In this document: positions 1-7,634 of the stretch, in pieces
Position numbering within the stretch: position 1 is the stretch's first letter
Layout of the letters: every line of letters begins with the position of its first letter
Assembly (NCBI GenBank): GCA_004557405.1
Contig: SFDZ01000020.1
Span: 1 to 34,123 of the forward strand
Reading direction: 5' to 3'
Source: Bacteroidales bacterium
GTDB taxonomy: Bacteria; Bacteroidota; Bacteroidia; Bacteroidales; Paludibacteraceae
Length of the DNA stretch: 34,123 bases
The notes under the pieces: generated by a model
What the model was told of the DNA's origin: nothing
Database searches by the model: none
Seen by the model: the letters and a program-made list of their open reading frames with translations, nothing else
Position numbers and translations under genes: made by a program

Positions 1-286
1 ATATATTCTCCCAAGACAAATTGCCGGTTTCTTCCCTTTGCAGATGAATAGGTTTTTTGCCTATAATGCCCACAACTTTCGTATCGCCATGATGGATTTC
101 CACTTGTCGGCATGGCAGGATATTTACATCTATACCGCCGTATGGCTTTACATAAATGAATCCTGATTCATCTATGTAAGTTACCATCATTTTTACCACA
201 TCGGCGTGGGCAATGAGCATTAGTGTTTGCCCATTGCCTTGGTGGTGAGTGATCAAATTATTAAACAAATCGTTATTGTAATGCAT
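1..286 (-). CDS. M42-family metallopeptidase, N-terminal part (partial, leaves window)
   Basis: The frame is open for 95 codons from an ATG at 286 to the window edge. The protein reads like the first conserved block of M42 aminopeptidases (glutamyl/leucyl aminopeptidase or deblocking type). It has LIAHAD at 25-30, whose His and Asp match the metal-binding AHMD motif, then YGGIDVNILP at 49-58 and VVGIIGKKPIHLQ at 71-83, the equivalent of the family's GVIGSKPxHL. M42 enzymes normally carry about 40 more residues before the AHxD motif; here almost all of that is missing. The start overlaps the stop of the upstream 63-residue gene by one base (TAATG), which suggests translational coupling. An in-frame ATG at 310 would add eight residues, and a TGA lies just upstream of it, so no full-length N-terminus is possible. 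The role is unknown: it may be a remnant or a specialised short peptidase. Confidence 0.72.
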   Translation of the reverse strand, partial: MHYNNDLFNNLITHHQGNGQTLMLIAHADVVKMMVTYIDESGFIYVKPYGGIDVNILPCRQVEIHHGDTKVVGIIGKKPIHLQREETGNLSWENI

Positions 287-477
287 TATTTTACTATATT
301 GCTTAACCATTCATCAATTTCTTCAAGAGTAAAATTTCCGCCAACATTTGGATAATTTACATTTTGACCATTCCAATAAAATGTAATAACAGCGTTAGCA
401 AGATTGTTTAAATTTTCTTCATTCAATATATAATTACAATCAACCTGAATTCCATTAATAACTTTATATGAGTACAT
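286..477 (-). CDS. 63-residue protein of unknown function, coupled to M42-like gene
   Basis: I do not recognise this small protein. It is acidic and Asn-rich, has a single Cys (residue 14), no signal peptide and no membrane segment. The middle is rich in Asn and aromatics (ITFYWNGQNVNYPNVGGNF), and the C-terminus is probably helical (LEEIDEWLSNIVK). Its TAA overlaps the ATG of the M42-like gene, so the two are probably translated together. It lies 138 bases downstream of a radical SAM/SPASM gene on the same strand, so a substrate or partner role is possible. However, a strong hairpin terminator lies between them and there is no typical Gly-Gly leader with a Cys-rich core. The call as a gene rests on the coupling; the function is open. 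Confidence 0.55.
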   Translation of the reverse strand: MYSYKVINGIQVDCNYILNEENLNNLANAVITFYWNGQNVNYPNVGGNFTLEEIDEWLSNIVK

Positions 478-509
478 ATTACTTTAACGATTTAAAAAAC
501 AACAAAAAT

Positions 510-537
510 CTTTAGGAGAGTTATACCTCTCCTAAAG
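510..537 (-). terminator. Rho-independent terminator after the radical SAM gene
   Basis: A perfect 11-bp inverted repeat (CTTTAGGAGAG at 510-520 and CTCTCCTAAAG at 527-537) encloses a 6-base loop. Read on the minus strand, the stem is followed by a T-rich run (ATTTTTGTTGTTTTTT). It lies about 80 bases past the radical SAM stop codon and should end that transcript before the 63-residue gene. Confidence 0.8.
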
Positions 538-615
538 AAACATTGACATTAACCAAGATTTACATTCATAGTCGTAAAAATTAGATGGTTATAGGTGTAC
601 TGCGGGAGACACCAC

Positions 616-2160
616 TTATCCCTTTGTATGATATTGACGCTGCAAGGTTACCTTGGCCTTCGGTAATTGTTGCAATGCCGCTACAAATTCTTCTCTGTTC
701 ATCGGTGCATCATGCTCCATCAGTTTATGGGCAAGATTGTACCTGCATTTAGCCATAAAACAATTGGTTTCCGCCGGTTTGCGGAAGTCGCCGTGCTCGG
801 TATAGTTCACACCGGCACAAAGATTACAATAGTCGCAATAGTCGTATTTTCCACACTCGGTGTAGTCTGCTACCACGGCTGCACGCCACTCTGCCAGCGT
901 TTTACTATTGGTCAGCACATCCACTATCGTCCGACCACACAAATTGCCATACACCATAGTAAATGCCGGACACGCTCTCAAATCACCATTCGGCGACATA
1001 CAGAAACTTGTTTTACCACTTCCACAACTGCATAAAGATAGATCGCGCTTTTGTCCTCCATAGTTCGGTGCTTCCTTACCAACATACAAGGCAAGGTTGT
1101 TATCACGCAATACAACTTGCAGTTGCTCTTCGGTCAATCGCAGTTGTTTGGCACATAGGTCGCCCGTGTTAGATTCTGTGATATTGATTTCAAACTGAGG
1201 TACGGCATTAAATTGTCGCGCCAAATCGGCCACCATATAATAGGTATGCAAGTTGGGTTGCATCACGCAACATTTCAAGTTCATTGGCACCGCCAGTTCC
1301 GACAACTCTTTGACTACCTGCATCGAACGCTGCCACGAACCGGGAATACGCGTAATGGCATCGTGGTCTTCGGCTACGCCGCTGTAAATGCTCACGCCTA
1401 CCAAACGCGGATAGTAATCGGCCAATCGCTGAACCTCTTTTGTGATGCGCTGCCCGTTGGTATATACATCAAAAGCAATCTCTTTTTGATAGAGATAGTC
1501 GATTATATCCCATGTATTTTTATTCGAGAACGGGTCGCCGCCACTCAAACAAACTTTCACCAAACCATGATCGTTCAAATCATCAATAATGCGTTTGTAC
1601 TCGTCAAGCGTCAACTCTTGCACATCGCCACGATGGCTTACTTCCTCGTCGTTACGTGTTGCACCAGGGTTATAGCAGTGAATACACTTTTCACTACAGC
1701 GATAGGTCAATTCAAACATCACGGAACAAACCGTTTTGCCGTCATTCACGGCATCAAAATAGGCTTGTTCTGCATTCGAAGTGTCCATCGGTAGTTTTTC
1801 TGTCGTCGATTTATCGACCCACGCAGGCTGATTGTGTCTGTCGTTGGCCAATGCATGCCGATAGTGGGCAATTTCGTCCCGAGTGTAAATGTGGTCGGTC
1901 AATAAACCTTGCTGCACTAACACGTCTGCGAATTTCAGAATAGATTCCTCGGCAATGCCGGTGTGTCGCGCCAAATCGGTAATATCAACCGAACCATTAC
2001 GGCCGGCGTTCAATATCTGCCCAACCACATCAGCCGACTGCTGTTCAAATAAAAAACTAAAACCGGCCAACAGATTATACATGATTGCCACATGTTTCTC
2101 GGCGTTATATCTGCCACATGTCCACTCTGGACGATAAAATGCGCTATTTGAGTTTGTCAT
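616..2160 (-). CDS. Radical SAM/SPASM peptide-maturase-like protein with PqqD-like N-terminal domain
   Basis: This 514-residue protein has three parts. Residues about 27-90 form a small helical/winged domain ending in the VLVQQGLL pattern, like the PqqD/RRE peptide-recognition fold. Residues about 145-335 are the radical SAM core, with the CX3CX2C cluster motif at Cys155, Cys159 and Cys162 and the SAM-contact LSGGDP at 205-210. The C-terminus is a SPASM domain with many Cys (377, 379, 387, 397, 408, 436, 442, 445, 448, 467, 472), enough for two auxiliary Fe-S clusters. Family members modify ribosomal peptides or proteins (thioether, C-C or epimer formation) or activate sulfatases. The recognition domain favours a peptide substrate here, which is inference. 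Downstream lie a 63-residue protein and an M42-like peptidase. The gene has its own promoter-like sequence and a terminator. Confidence 0.85.
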   Translation of the reverse strand: MTNSNSAFYRPEWTCGRYNAEKHVAIMYNLLAGFSFLFEQQSADVVGQILNAGRNGSVDITDLARHTGIAEESILKFADVLVQQGLLTDHIYTRDEIAHYRHALANDRHNQPAWVDKSTTEKLPMDTSNAEQAYFDAVNDGKTVCSVMFELTYRCSEKCIHCYNPGATRNDEEVSHRGDVQELTLDEYKRIIDDLNDHGLVKVCLSGGDPFSNKNTWDIIDYLYQKEIAFDVYTNGQRITKEVQRLADYYPRLVGVSIYSGVAEDHDAITRIPGSWQRSMQVVKELSELAVPMNLKCCVMQPNLHTYYMVADLARQFNAVPQFEINITESNTGDLCAKQLRLTEEQLQVVLRDNNLALYVGKEAPNYGGQKRDLSLCSCGSGKTSFCMSPNGDLRACPAFTMVYGNLCGRTIVDVLTNSKTLAEWRAAVVADYTECGKYDYCDYCNLCAGVNYTEHGDFRKPAETNCFMAKCRYNLAHKLMEHDAPMNREEFVAALQQLPKAKVTLQRQYHTKG

Positions 2161-2240
2161 AAGTATTCTTGTTTTATTTTATCAGTGCCTACTCTTTCCC
2201 GGATTTTCGGCTTGTTCCATCTTCGTTTTTTATGCCCTTG

Positions 2241-2274
2241 CAAAGTTAGTTTATATGTATCAAAAAATCACAAA
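2241..2274 (-). promoter_or_regulatory. Putative Bacteroidetes promoter for the radical SAM gene
   Basis: On the minus strand TAACTTTG (2248-2241) matches the -7 consensus TAnnTTTG. A TTTG (2274-2271) lies 22 bases upstream, slightly wider than the usual 19-21. The box is about 80 bases before the start codon at 2160. Confidence 0.5.
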
Positions 2275-2326
2275 AACTGCATATCCACTATAGATAGGAA
2301 AATCTATCTATTTTGTCCATAAATCA

Positions 2327-2566
2327 CTATCCATTTTGGATAATGCGACGGCGACGTTCCCATTTGTCCATATACAACCGAAAGAAATTGATGTCCATAA
2401 TGTCCGATATGCGCCACAAAAGGTCGGCATCCATCGTCTTTTTCGAAAACAGTTTGTAAACATGATTGTTAGAACAGGGCAACTGCCGCGCCAACCACAC
2501 ACCACTACGCCCTTGACGCTTCAGTTCGCGACGTATTTCCTTACCGATAAAAACAACATTTTCCAT
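2327..2566 (-). CDS. Small XRE-like helix-turn-helix protein A
   Basis: This 79-residue basic protein (start at the ATG of MENVVFIGKEI) carries a Cro/XRE-type helix-turn-helix: GKEIRRELKRQGRS, then VWLARQLPCSNNHVYKLF as the recognition part, then LLWRISDIMDINFFRLY. It is a paralogue of the protein at 4441-4647; they share GRSxVWLARQxPCSxNHxYK and the NFFxLY ending. A longer frame begins at 2620, but a TACTTTTG promoter box lies inside that extension (2598-2591), so the ATG at 2566 is preferred. The tail (KWERRRRIIQNG) is strongly basic. It is transcribed divergently from the wHTH/kinase pair and may control it. The target is unknown. Confidence 0.75.
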   Translation of the reverse strand: MENVVFIGKEIRRELKRQGRSGVWLARQLPCSNNHVYKLFSKKTMDADLLWRISDIMDINFFRLYMDKWERRRRIIQNG

Positions 2567-2590
2567 ACTATGCGAATTGATTTTTCGCCA

Positions 2591-2598
2591 CAAAAGTA
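2591..2598 (-). promoter_or_regulatory. -7 promoter box for HTH protein A
   Basis: TACTTTTG on the minus strand matches TAnnTTTG exactly, 25 bases before the ATG at 2566. No matching TTTG was seen about 20 bases upstream. Confidence 0.45.
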
Positions 2599-2669
2599 CA
2601 ATAAAACCATTCGGGAACAATCATCCATTTCATCCATTTCACAATGAACCACAATTCAAAAAAAATGCT

Positions 2670-2677
2670 TATCTTTG
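2670..2677 (+). promoter_or_regulatory. -7 promoter box for the wHTH-kinase pair
   Basis: TATCTTTG matches TAnnTTTG. Transcription would begin around 2684, which rules out the upstream frame start at 2675 and selects the ATG at 2723. It lies in the 156-base divergent region shared with HTH protein A. Confidence 0.5.
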
Positions 2678-2722
2678 CACACCCGGAAAACAGCGAACTG
2701 CAACACCCTAAATAAATATAAC

Positions 2723-3274
2723 ATGTTACCAACCTCCATCATCGACCAAATAAAACAGCGCAGCGGACTCGCACTCGACTCGCCAAAGGCCTACGAAAGC
2801 CTTTCGGCCGACATCGGTCTCGGCACCAACACCTTGAAACGCCTATGCGGCTACTCCACCGACGCCACCGAGCCACGCCGCTCGACACTCGACATAGTGG
2901 CACAATATTTAGGGTTCGCTACATGGAGCATCATGATGGACCTCGAACCCGGCGACAGCGAATGGAACGAAACCTGCATACACGCTGACGAAATACGTAT
3001 CGACGAAACAGTTACCATCACATGGCTGCCCAACCGACAACTGACACTACGCTGCATCGGCAACGAGACATTCGAAGTCAGCAGCAGCATCAACGGGAAA
3101 CTGCAAACAGGCGACCAAGTACACATCGAACTATTCCGCCTGCACCAACCACTGACGGTAACCAACATCGTGCGCCACGGGCAACTGCTCGTTAACCCCG
3201 ACGGCACACGCACAGCCTATATCGCCGGCAAAAAAAACGGAATTTCAACACTAAAAACCCTTTACCATGATTGA
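2723..3274 (+). CDS. Winged-HTH protein paired with a Ser/Thr kinase
   Basis: The protein has 183 residues from the ATG at 2723. Residues about 4-70 match a DNA-binding-like domain common in Bacteroidetes: IIDQIKQRSGL, then LGTNTLKRLCGY and STLDIVAQYLGFATW. These correspond to the family's TTLKRLxGY and TLDxLAxYLGY blocks. The rest (about 80-183) looks all-beta, with paired patterns such as VTITWLPNRQLTLRCIG, FEVSSSINGKLQTGDQV and TAYIAGKKNG. There is no signal peptide or membrane segment. It overlaps the kinase gene by 8 bases, so the two are translationally coupled. It is probably a regulator or kinase substrate acting in the cytoplasm; this is inferred from the coupling. Confidence 0.75.
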   Translation: MLPTSIIDQIKQRSGLALDSPKAYESLSADIGLGTNTLKRLCGYSTDATEPRRSTLDIVAQYLGFATWSIMMDLEPGDSEWNETCIHADEIRIDETVTITWLPNRQLTLRCIGNETFEVSSSINGKLQTGDQVHIELFRLHQPLTVTNIVRHGQLLVNPDGTRTAYIAGKKNGISTLKTLYHD

Positions 3275-4427
3275 ATCGGAATACACTACACAAACATCGA
3301 CACAAGACACACCAACCGAAGTGCTCATCAACTCGGGCGGTACAGCCGATTGCTACAAAATCAGCCTGCGCAACAGATTCTACCTCGTCAAACGACCCAA
3401 AACTATCTATGCCAACAACGCCGATTACCTGCAACTATTTCACAAAGAGTTCGATCTGGGCATACAACTCGACCACCCGAACATTGTGCGCTACTACGAT
3501 TTAGGCCGCGACGACAAAGGCACATTCATCCGCATGGACTATGTCGATGGCGATGACCTCACAACGTTCGTACAACAAAATCCCAACTATTTCCGAAAAA
3601 AACGCAACAGACAACAATTTATCGACGAGTTGCTCGGAGCCATCGCCTATATGCACGCACACGAGATGCTCCACCTCGACATCAAACCGCAAAACATACT
3701 GATAACCCGACACGGTCAACACGTCAAACTCATCGACTTGGGCTTTGCATGGACACAGGCTTACCTCAGCCACAACGGCCGCTCCAAGGACTTCTGCGCG
3801 CCCGAACAATCGGACTCCACCATGGGCAGCATCAGTCCTGCTACCGACATCTACGCCATCGGCAAAGTGTTCGACCTATTCGGACTTGCTCCGAAAAGCA
3901 TCGTCGCACGCTGCACCAAAGAGACGGCGCAACAACGTTTCCAAAACATCGAGGCACTGCAAAAAGCCCTGCGCCGACATGCCGCACTGCCACGACGCAT
4001 AGCGACTACAGCCGCCTGCATAGCACTATTAGCAGCCACAGCGACGCTCTATATGCTGCAACCGAAACCACAACCCGAAATCGTGCCAACAATCGTTACC
4101 GTAACCGACACTATCGTCATTCGCGACACCATCGTGGCAATGCCGCCACCAAAAGTATTGACCAAGCAGGACCGATTCCGCGCCGCCATCCGCCACGCAT
4201 TCGACTCCATATACGCACCATTCTACAGCCAATACTCCACCTATACCGAGGAGATGAAATATGCGATAGAGGAACCGTTCGATGCCGCCAACGAATATGC
4301 CGACGCCAAATTGAGCCGAATGAACCTATCTTTTCAGGACGAGATAGAATACACACAAATCGTTTCCGAAGAGATAAGCCGCATTATGAGTCCGTTCACG
4401 CGCATGGCTAACGCCTACGAACCATAA
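3267..4427 (+). CDS. Membrane-anchored Hanks-type Ser/Thr protein kinase
   Basis: A 386-residue protein kinase. The cytoplasmic domain (about 17-235) shows a Gly-rich loop (INSGGTADCY, 21-30), the ATP-contact Lys42 (LVKRP), the alpha-C Glu61, the catalytic loop HLDIKPQNIL (136-145, with HLD in place of HRD), DLG at 157-159 in place of DFG, and APE at 178-180. All residues needed for catalysis are present (Lys42, Asp138, Asn143, Asp157), so activity is likely. One membrane segment spans about 245-263 and is followed by a periplasmic domain of about 120 residues that begins with a Val/Thr-rich and Pro-rich stretch. That domain has no recognised fold (no PASTA repeats). The start codon overlaps the wHTH stop. 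The gene ends 13 bases from the convergent HTH protein B. Confidence 0.85.
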   Translation: MIESEYTTQTSTQDTPTEVLINSGGTADCYKISLRNRFYLVKRPKTIYANNADYLQLFHKEFDLGIQLDHPNIVRYYDLGRDDKGTFIRMDYVDGDDLTTFVQQNPNYFRKKRNRQQFIDELLGAIAYMHAHEMLHLDIKPQNILITRHGQHVKLIDLGFAWTQAYLSHNGRSKDFCAPEQSDSTMGSISPATDIYAIGKVFDLFGLAPKSIVARCTKETAQQRFQNIEALQKALRRHAALPRRIATTAACIALLAATATLYMLQPKPQPEIVPTIVTVTDTIVIRDTIVAMPPPKVLTKQDRFRAAIRHAFDSIYAPFYSQYSTYTEEMKYAIEEPFDAANEYADAKLSRMNLSFQDEIEYTQIVSEEISRIMSPFTRMANAYEP

Positions 4428-4440
4428 CGCCGATGCGCGG

Positions 4441-4647
4441 CTATTTGTACAATTCAAAAAAATTGTACTCCAAAACCTCGGAAATACGACGCAGCAACCC
4501 GGTGTTGATGTCGGGCTTGCGATAAACTTTGTAGAGATGATTGGCCGAACACGGAATTTGGCGCGCTAACCACACCGTCGAACGACCCTGATCGTGCAGT
4601 TTCTTACGAATAACTTTTCCAATATGTATCTGCGCTATGTTCGGCAT
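4441..4647 (-). CDS. Small XRE-like helix-turn-helix protein B
   Basis: This 68-residue protein is a paralogue of HTH protein A. It reads GKVIRKKLHDQGRS, VWLARQIPCSANHLYKVY, then LLRRISEVLEYNFFELYK. It lacks the basic tail of protein A. It is convergent with the kinase gene, 13 bases from its stop codon, so the wHTH/kinase pair is bracketed by the two related HTH genes. No perfect promoter box was found upstream on the minus strand. It is probably a DNA-binding regulator with an unknown target. Confidence 0.75.
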   Translation of the reverse strand: MPNIAQIHIGKVIRKKLHDQGRSTVWLARQIPCSANHLYKVYRKPDINTGLLRRISEVLEYNFFELYK

Positions 4648-4959
4648 GCAAAAAGTGTGGAGTTTCCTTATTGCATTCCGAGGTATTTGCCGTAACCTTC
4701 AAGTCAGATAAGTCCAGTCCACACTCGCAGTGCAGACGCTTACAGAACTTATTCATTGACCTGTTCGTCGAATCGGCAAATTTTCGGAATGTCGTGAATA
4801 AATAGCAAACGCTATCGTCTATTTGATGTTATGTCTATTGATTCTATGTCATTTGTCGTTACAGAGTGTATTATATTGTTTTACAAATAGTTAAGTCCAC
4901 TCCGAAGCATACGCGCGCACACTTCGGAATGAACTTCAGACGCCTATTATTTTCGATCG
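4648..4959. other. Intergenic region with a GU-containing hairpin
   Basis: There is no credible gene in these 312 bases. The one clear structure is a 15-position inverted repeat, AAGTCCACTCCGAAG at 4893-4907 and CTTCGGAATGAACTT at 4922-4936, with two positions that become G-U pairs in RNA and a 14-base loop. It lies just past the transporter stop (minus strand) and may end or stabilise that transcript, although no clear T-run follows on either strand. Confidence 0.5.
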
Positions 4960-6399
4960 TTACTTATCATTTTTGACAAACGCCCACAGTATGCCCGAAA
5001 CGAGCAGACACACGGCGCAAATGGCAAATATAATCGACTTGTCGGCAGCGGCATTCACCACCTCGCCCATTTTGAACGAAGCCACCAACTGCGGCAGCAC
5101 CACCGACAGGTTGAAAATGCCCATATACAAGCCCATTTTCGACTGATCGACCTTTTCGCTCATGATGGCAAACGGCAGCGACACCAACGAAGCCCAACCG
5201 ATGCCCACGATGCACAAAGCGGCAAAGAACACGATGATTTGCGAGCCAAACGCCCAAATCAGGCCATAGCCAATCGCCATCAGCAAGATGGAAACGGTGT
5301 GCGTCAGTGTCATGCCGCGACGCTTGGCAATCACATTCAACACCAACACCGGCAAAATGGCTCCCACCAAGTCGCGCACAAGGAATGCCCACGAATTGAC
5401 CGATTGCATGGCACTTTCGTCGAGGCCGGCAATTTTGGTCGAAACATAAAAGAACATGTACACATTCATCGTCTGCACGCCCCACCAACTGAACGAGTGC
5501 GCCAACAGAATTTTCTGAAACTCATTGTTATGCGACGACTCGCGCAACGCGTTGGTCAGCACCAACACCATGGCCACAAGTTCAACCACGATGCAGATGA
5601 CCTCGACCACCGACAGCGTAACGCTGCCAAACTGCAACAGTGCCGCATCTTGCAAGCCAAACAATTTGGCAATAATCACATACACGCCGTAAATCAAAAA
5701 GCCAAACAACGGCAGCAACGCACTACAAATGTCGCGCACCGACGATTTCGACTTGGTCTGTTGCTCCACTTCAATCTCCAAATGCCGCGGCTCTTCGATG
5801 AAGAAAATCGGCACCAACGTAAACAGCAATGCCACGGCCACACCTACATAAATCAGCACGATGTTGCCCCAAATAACGGCAATCAGGTAGGCCAGCACGC
5901 CGCAAGTGCCCGATACGGTCTGCATCCAAGTGTAGCCTTTCGAGCGCTGCTCTTTCGACGTGCAGTCGGCAATGAGCGATCGCGTCGGGTTAAAACTGAC
6001 GTTAATCGACAAGTCGAGCGTCAACGCCACCACCACGGCAATAGTCAGCAAACCTTCGGCGCCGGCAGCACCGAACATGCTTTGAATAATGTGAATATTC
6101 GGCAACGCCAACAACATCAATCCAGTGAGCAGCCCGCCAAAAAATATCCACGGACGACGACGACCACCCATAAACCACAGATTGTCGCTGAGAGCACCAA
6201 CAATGGGTTGCGCAATGATACCGGCGATGGGACCTGCCGCCCACACAATACCTATCTGGCTGATATCCAGCCCGTAGCGCGTGGACAAAATCCAACTCAG
6301 CGCCGAAATTTGTACCGAAAGACCAAAGCCCATGGCTGTGGCCGGCAAACTTAGCAACGCGAAAAACGTGTTGCTCATTTTTCTTTGAATGTTTAACAT
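4960..6399 (-). CDS. SLC45/GPH-type MFS sugar transporter
   Basis: A 479-residue integral membrane protein with about 12 hydrophobic segments. The N-terminal half resembles SLC45-like sucrose/maltose:proton symporters: GFGLSVQISALSWILSTRYGL, WAAGPIAGIIAQPIVGALSD, then the loop motif GGRRRPWIFFGG. A second Arg-rich loop (AKRRGMTLTH) follows in the C-terminal half. Bacterial relatives carry maltose or other disaccharides across the inner membrane. A maltooligosaccharide role fits the alpha-amylase operon on the other side of recA, which is inference. The ATG at 6399 is used because a consensus promoter ends about 30 bases upstream; Met8 is an alternative start. The gene appears to be monocistronic. 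Confidence 0.85.
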   Translation of the reverse strand: MLNIQRKMSNTFFALLSLPATAMGFGLSVQISALSWILSTRYGLDISQIGIVWAAGPIAGIIAQPIVGALSDNLWFMGGRRRPWIFFGGLLTGLMLLALPNIHIIQSMFGAAGAEGLLTIAVVVALTLDLSINVSFNPTRSLIADCTSKEQRSKGYTWMQTVSGTCGVLAYLIAVIWGNIVLIYVGVAVALLFTLVPIFFIEEPRHLEIEVEQQTKSKSSVRDICSALLPLFGFLIYGVYVIIAKLFGLQDAALLQFGSVTLSVVEVICIVVELVAMVLVLTNALRESSHNNEFQKILLAHSFSWWGVQTMNVYMFFYVSTKIAGLDESAMQSVNSWAFLVRDLVGAILPVLVLNVIAKRRGMTLTHTVSILLMAIGYGLIWAFGSQIIVFFAALCIVGIGWASLVSLPFAIMSEKVDQSKMGLYMGIFNLSVVLPQLVASFKMGEVVNAAADKSIIFAICAVCLLVSGILWAFVKNDK

Positions 6400-6435
6400 A
6401 GCAATTATTTAGGTTTGAATGAAAAATAAACGTTG

Positions 6436-6467
6436 CAAATTTACGGATTTTCATTGAAAAAAACAAA
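6436..6467 (-). promoter_or_regulatory. Consensus promoter for the MFS transporter
   Basis: On the minus strand TTTG (6467-6464), a 20-base spacer and TAAATTTG (6443-6436) match the Bacteroidetes promoter exactly. Transcription should start near 6429, about 30 bases before the ATG. Confidence 0.75.
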
Positions 6468-6513
6468 TAAAAAAAAGTTATCAACATTATTTTTTATTTT
6501 GCAAAATATCAAC

Positions 6514-6521
6514 TATCTTTG
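6514..6521 (+). promoter_or_regulatory. -7 promoter box for recA
   Basis: TATCTTTG lies 36 bases before the recA ATG. A TTTG is present 12 bases upstream, but no TTTG at the usual 19-21 bases, where the sequence is a T-run. No SOS-type palindrome was recognised. Confidence 0.5.
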
Positions 6522-6557
6522 TCCAATCAGTTGAAATAGCAAAAAAGACCGAAAAAT

Positions 6558-7568
6558 ATGGCAGTTGAAATCAAACAACCATCGCCCGACAAGTTGAAAG
6601 CGTTGCAATTGGCGATGGAAAAAATCGAAAAAGACCACGGGCGCGGCACCATTATGCGCCTTGGCGACGAGAACATTGAAGAAGTGAGCGTCATCCCGAC
6701 CGGTTCCGTCGGACTGAATTTGGCGCTGGGTGTGGGCGGCTATCCGCGCGGACGCATCATCGAAATTTACGGCCCCGAATCGAGCGGTAAAACGACGTTG
6801 GCCATTCACGCCATCGCCGAAGTGCAAAAAAGCGGCGGCATTGCGGCCATTGTCGATGCAGAACATGCGTTCGACCGTTTTTATGCCGAAAAATTGGGCG
6901 TTGACATCAAAAACCTACTGATTTCGCAACCCGACAGCGGCGAACAAGCACTCGAAGTGGTCGATCAGTTGGTACGCTCGTCGGCCGTCGATCTGATTGT
7001 TATCGACTCGGTGGCTGCACTAACCCCGAAAGCCGAACTCGAAGGCGACATGGGCGACTCGAAAGTAGGTTTGCAGGCGCGCCTGATGTCGCAAGCACTG
7101 CGCAAACTCACCGCCAGCATCAACAAGACGAACACCACCTGCATTTTCATCAACCAATTGCGCGAAAAAATCGGCGTGATGTTCGGCAATCCCGAAACCA
7201 CCACCGGCGGTAATGCGCTGAAATTCTACGCTTCGGTGCGGCTCGACATTCGCCGCATCGGCCAGATAAAAGATGGCGAAGAAATTTTGGGCAACCAAAC
7301 CCGCGTGAAAGTGGTGAAAAACAAGGTGGCGCCACCGTTCCGCAAAACCGAGTTCGACATTATGTACGGCAGCGGCATCTCGCGCACCGGCGAATTGGTC
7401 GATTTGGGTGTCGAAGCAGGCATCATCAAAAAAAGCGGTTCGTGGTATAGTTACAACGACGAGAAATTGGCTCAAGGCCGCGAAGGCGCGAAAAAAGTGT
7501 TGGCCGAAAACGCTGATTTGGCCGGCGAACTCGAAGCGCAAATCATGGAAGCGCTGAAAGACAAATAG
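6558..7568 (+). CDS. recA: Recombinase RecA
   Basis: This 336-residue RecA catalyses ATP-dependent strand exchange and supports SOS induction. Walker A is GPESSGKT at 72-79. Walker B is LIVIDSVAAL. The DNA-binding loop region carries GLQARLMSQALRKLT and INQLREKIGVMFGNPETTTGGNALKFYAS, both near-invariant in RecA. The C-terminal part (GAKKVLAENADLAGELEAQI) is acidic, as in other RecA proteins, but short. The gene stands alone between a divergent sugar transporter and a convergent outer-membrane protein gene, and ends at a shared hairpin terminator. Confidence 0.98.
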   Translation: MAVEIKQPSPDKLKALQLAMEKIEKDHGRGTIMRLGDENIEEVSVIPTGSVGLNLALGVGGYPRGRIIEIYGPESSGKTTLAIHAIAEVQKSGGIAAIVDAEHAFDRFYAEKLGVDIKNLLISQPDSGEQALEVVDQLVRSSAVDLIVIDSVAALTPKAELEGDMGDSKVGLQARLMSQALRKLTASINKTNTTCIFINQLREKIGVMFGNPETTTGGNALKFYASVRLDIRRIGQIKDGEEILGNQTRVKVVKNKVAPPFRKTEFDIMYGSGISRTGELVDLGVEAGIIKKSGSWYSYNDEKLAQGREGAKKVLAENADLAGELEAQIMEALKDK

Positions 7569-7593
7569 TTTGTCGAGAGCACAATATGACAAT

Positions 7594-7620
7594 AAAAGGC
7601 GGAGAAATTTCCGCCTTTTT
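7594..7620. terminator. Bidirectional terminator between recA and the secreted-protein operon
   Basis: The stem AAAAGGCGGA (7594-7603) pairs with TCCGCCTTTT (7610-7619) around a 6-base loop. On the plus strand it ends in five T for recA. On the minus strand it ends in TTTT for the eight-gene operon, whose last stop codon is at 7635. Confidence 0.88.
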
Positions 7621-7634
7621 GTGTATCAGTAGAA

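Noticed and set aside
3267..4427. Reading the kinase as a pseudokinase because of HLD and DLG
   Set aside because: The catalytic Asp138, Asn143, Asp157 and Lys42 are all present; the changed neighbours are tolerated in active kinases.
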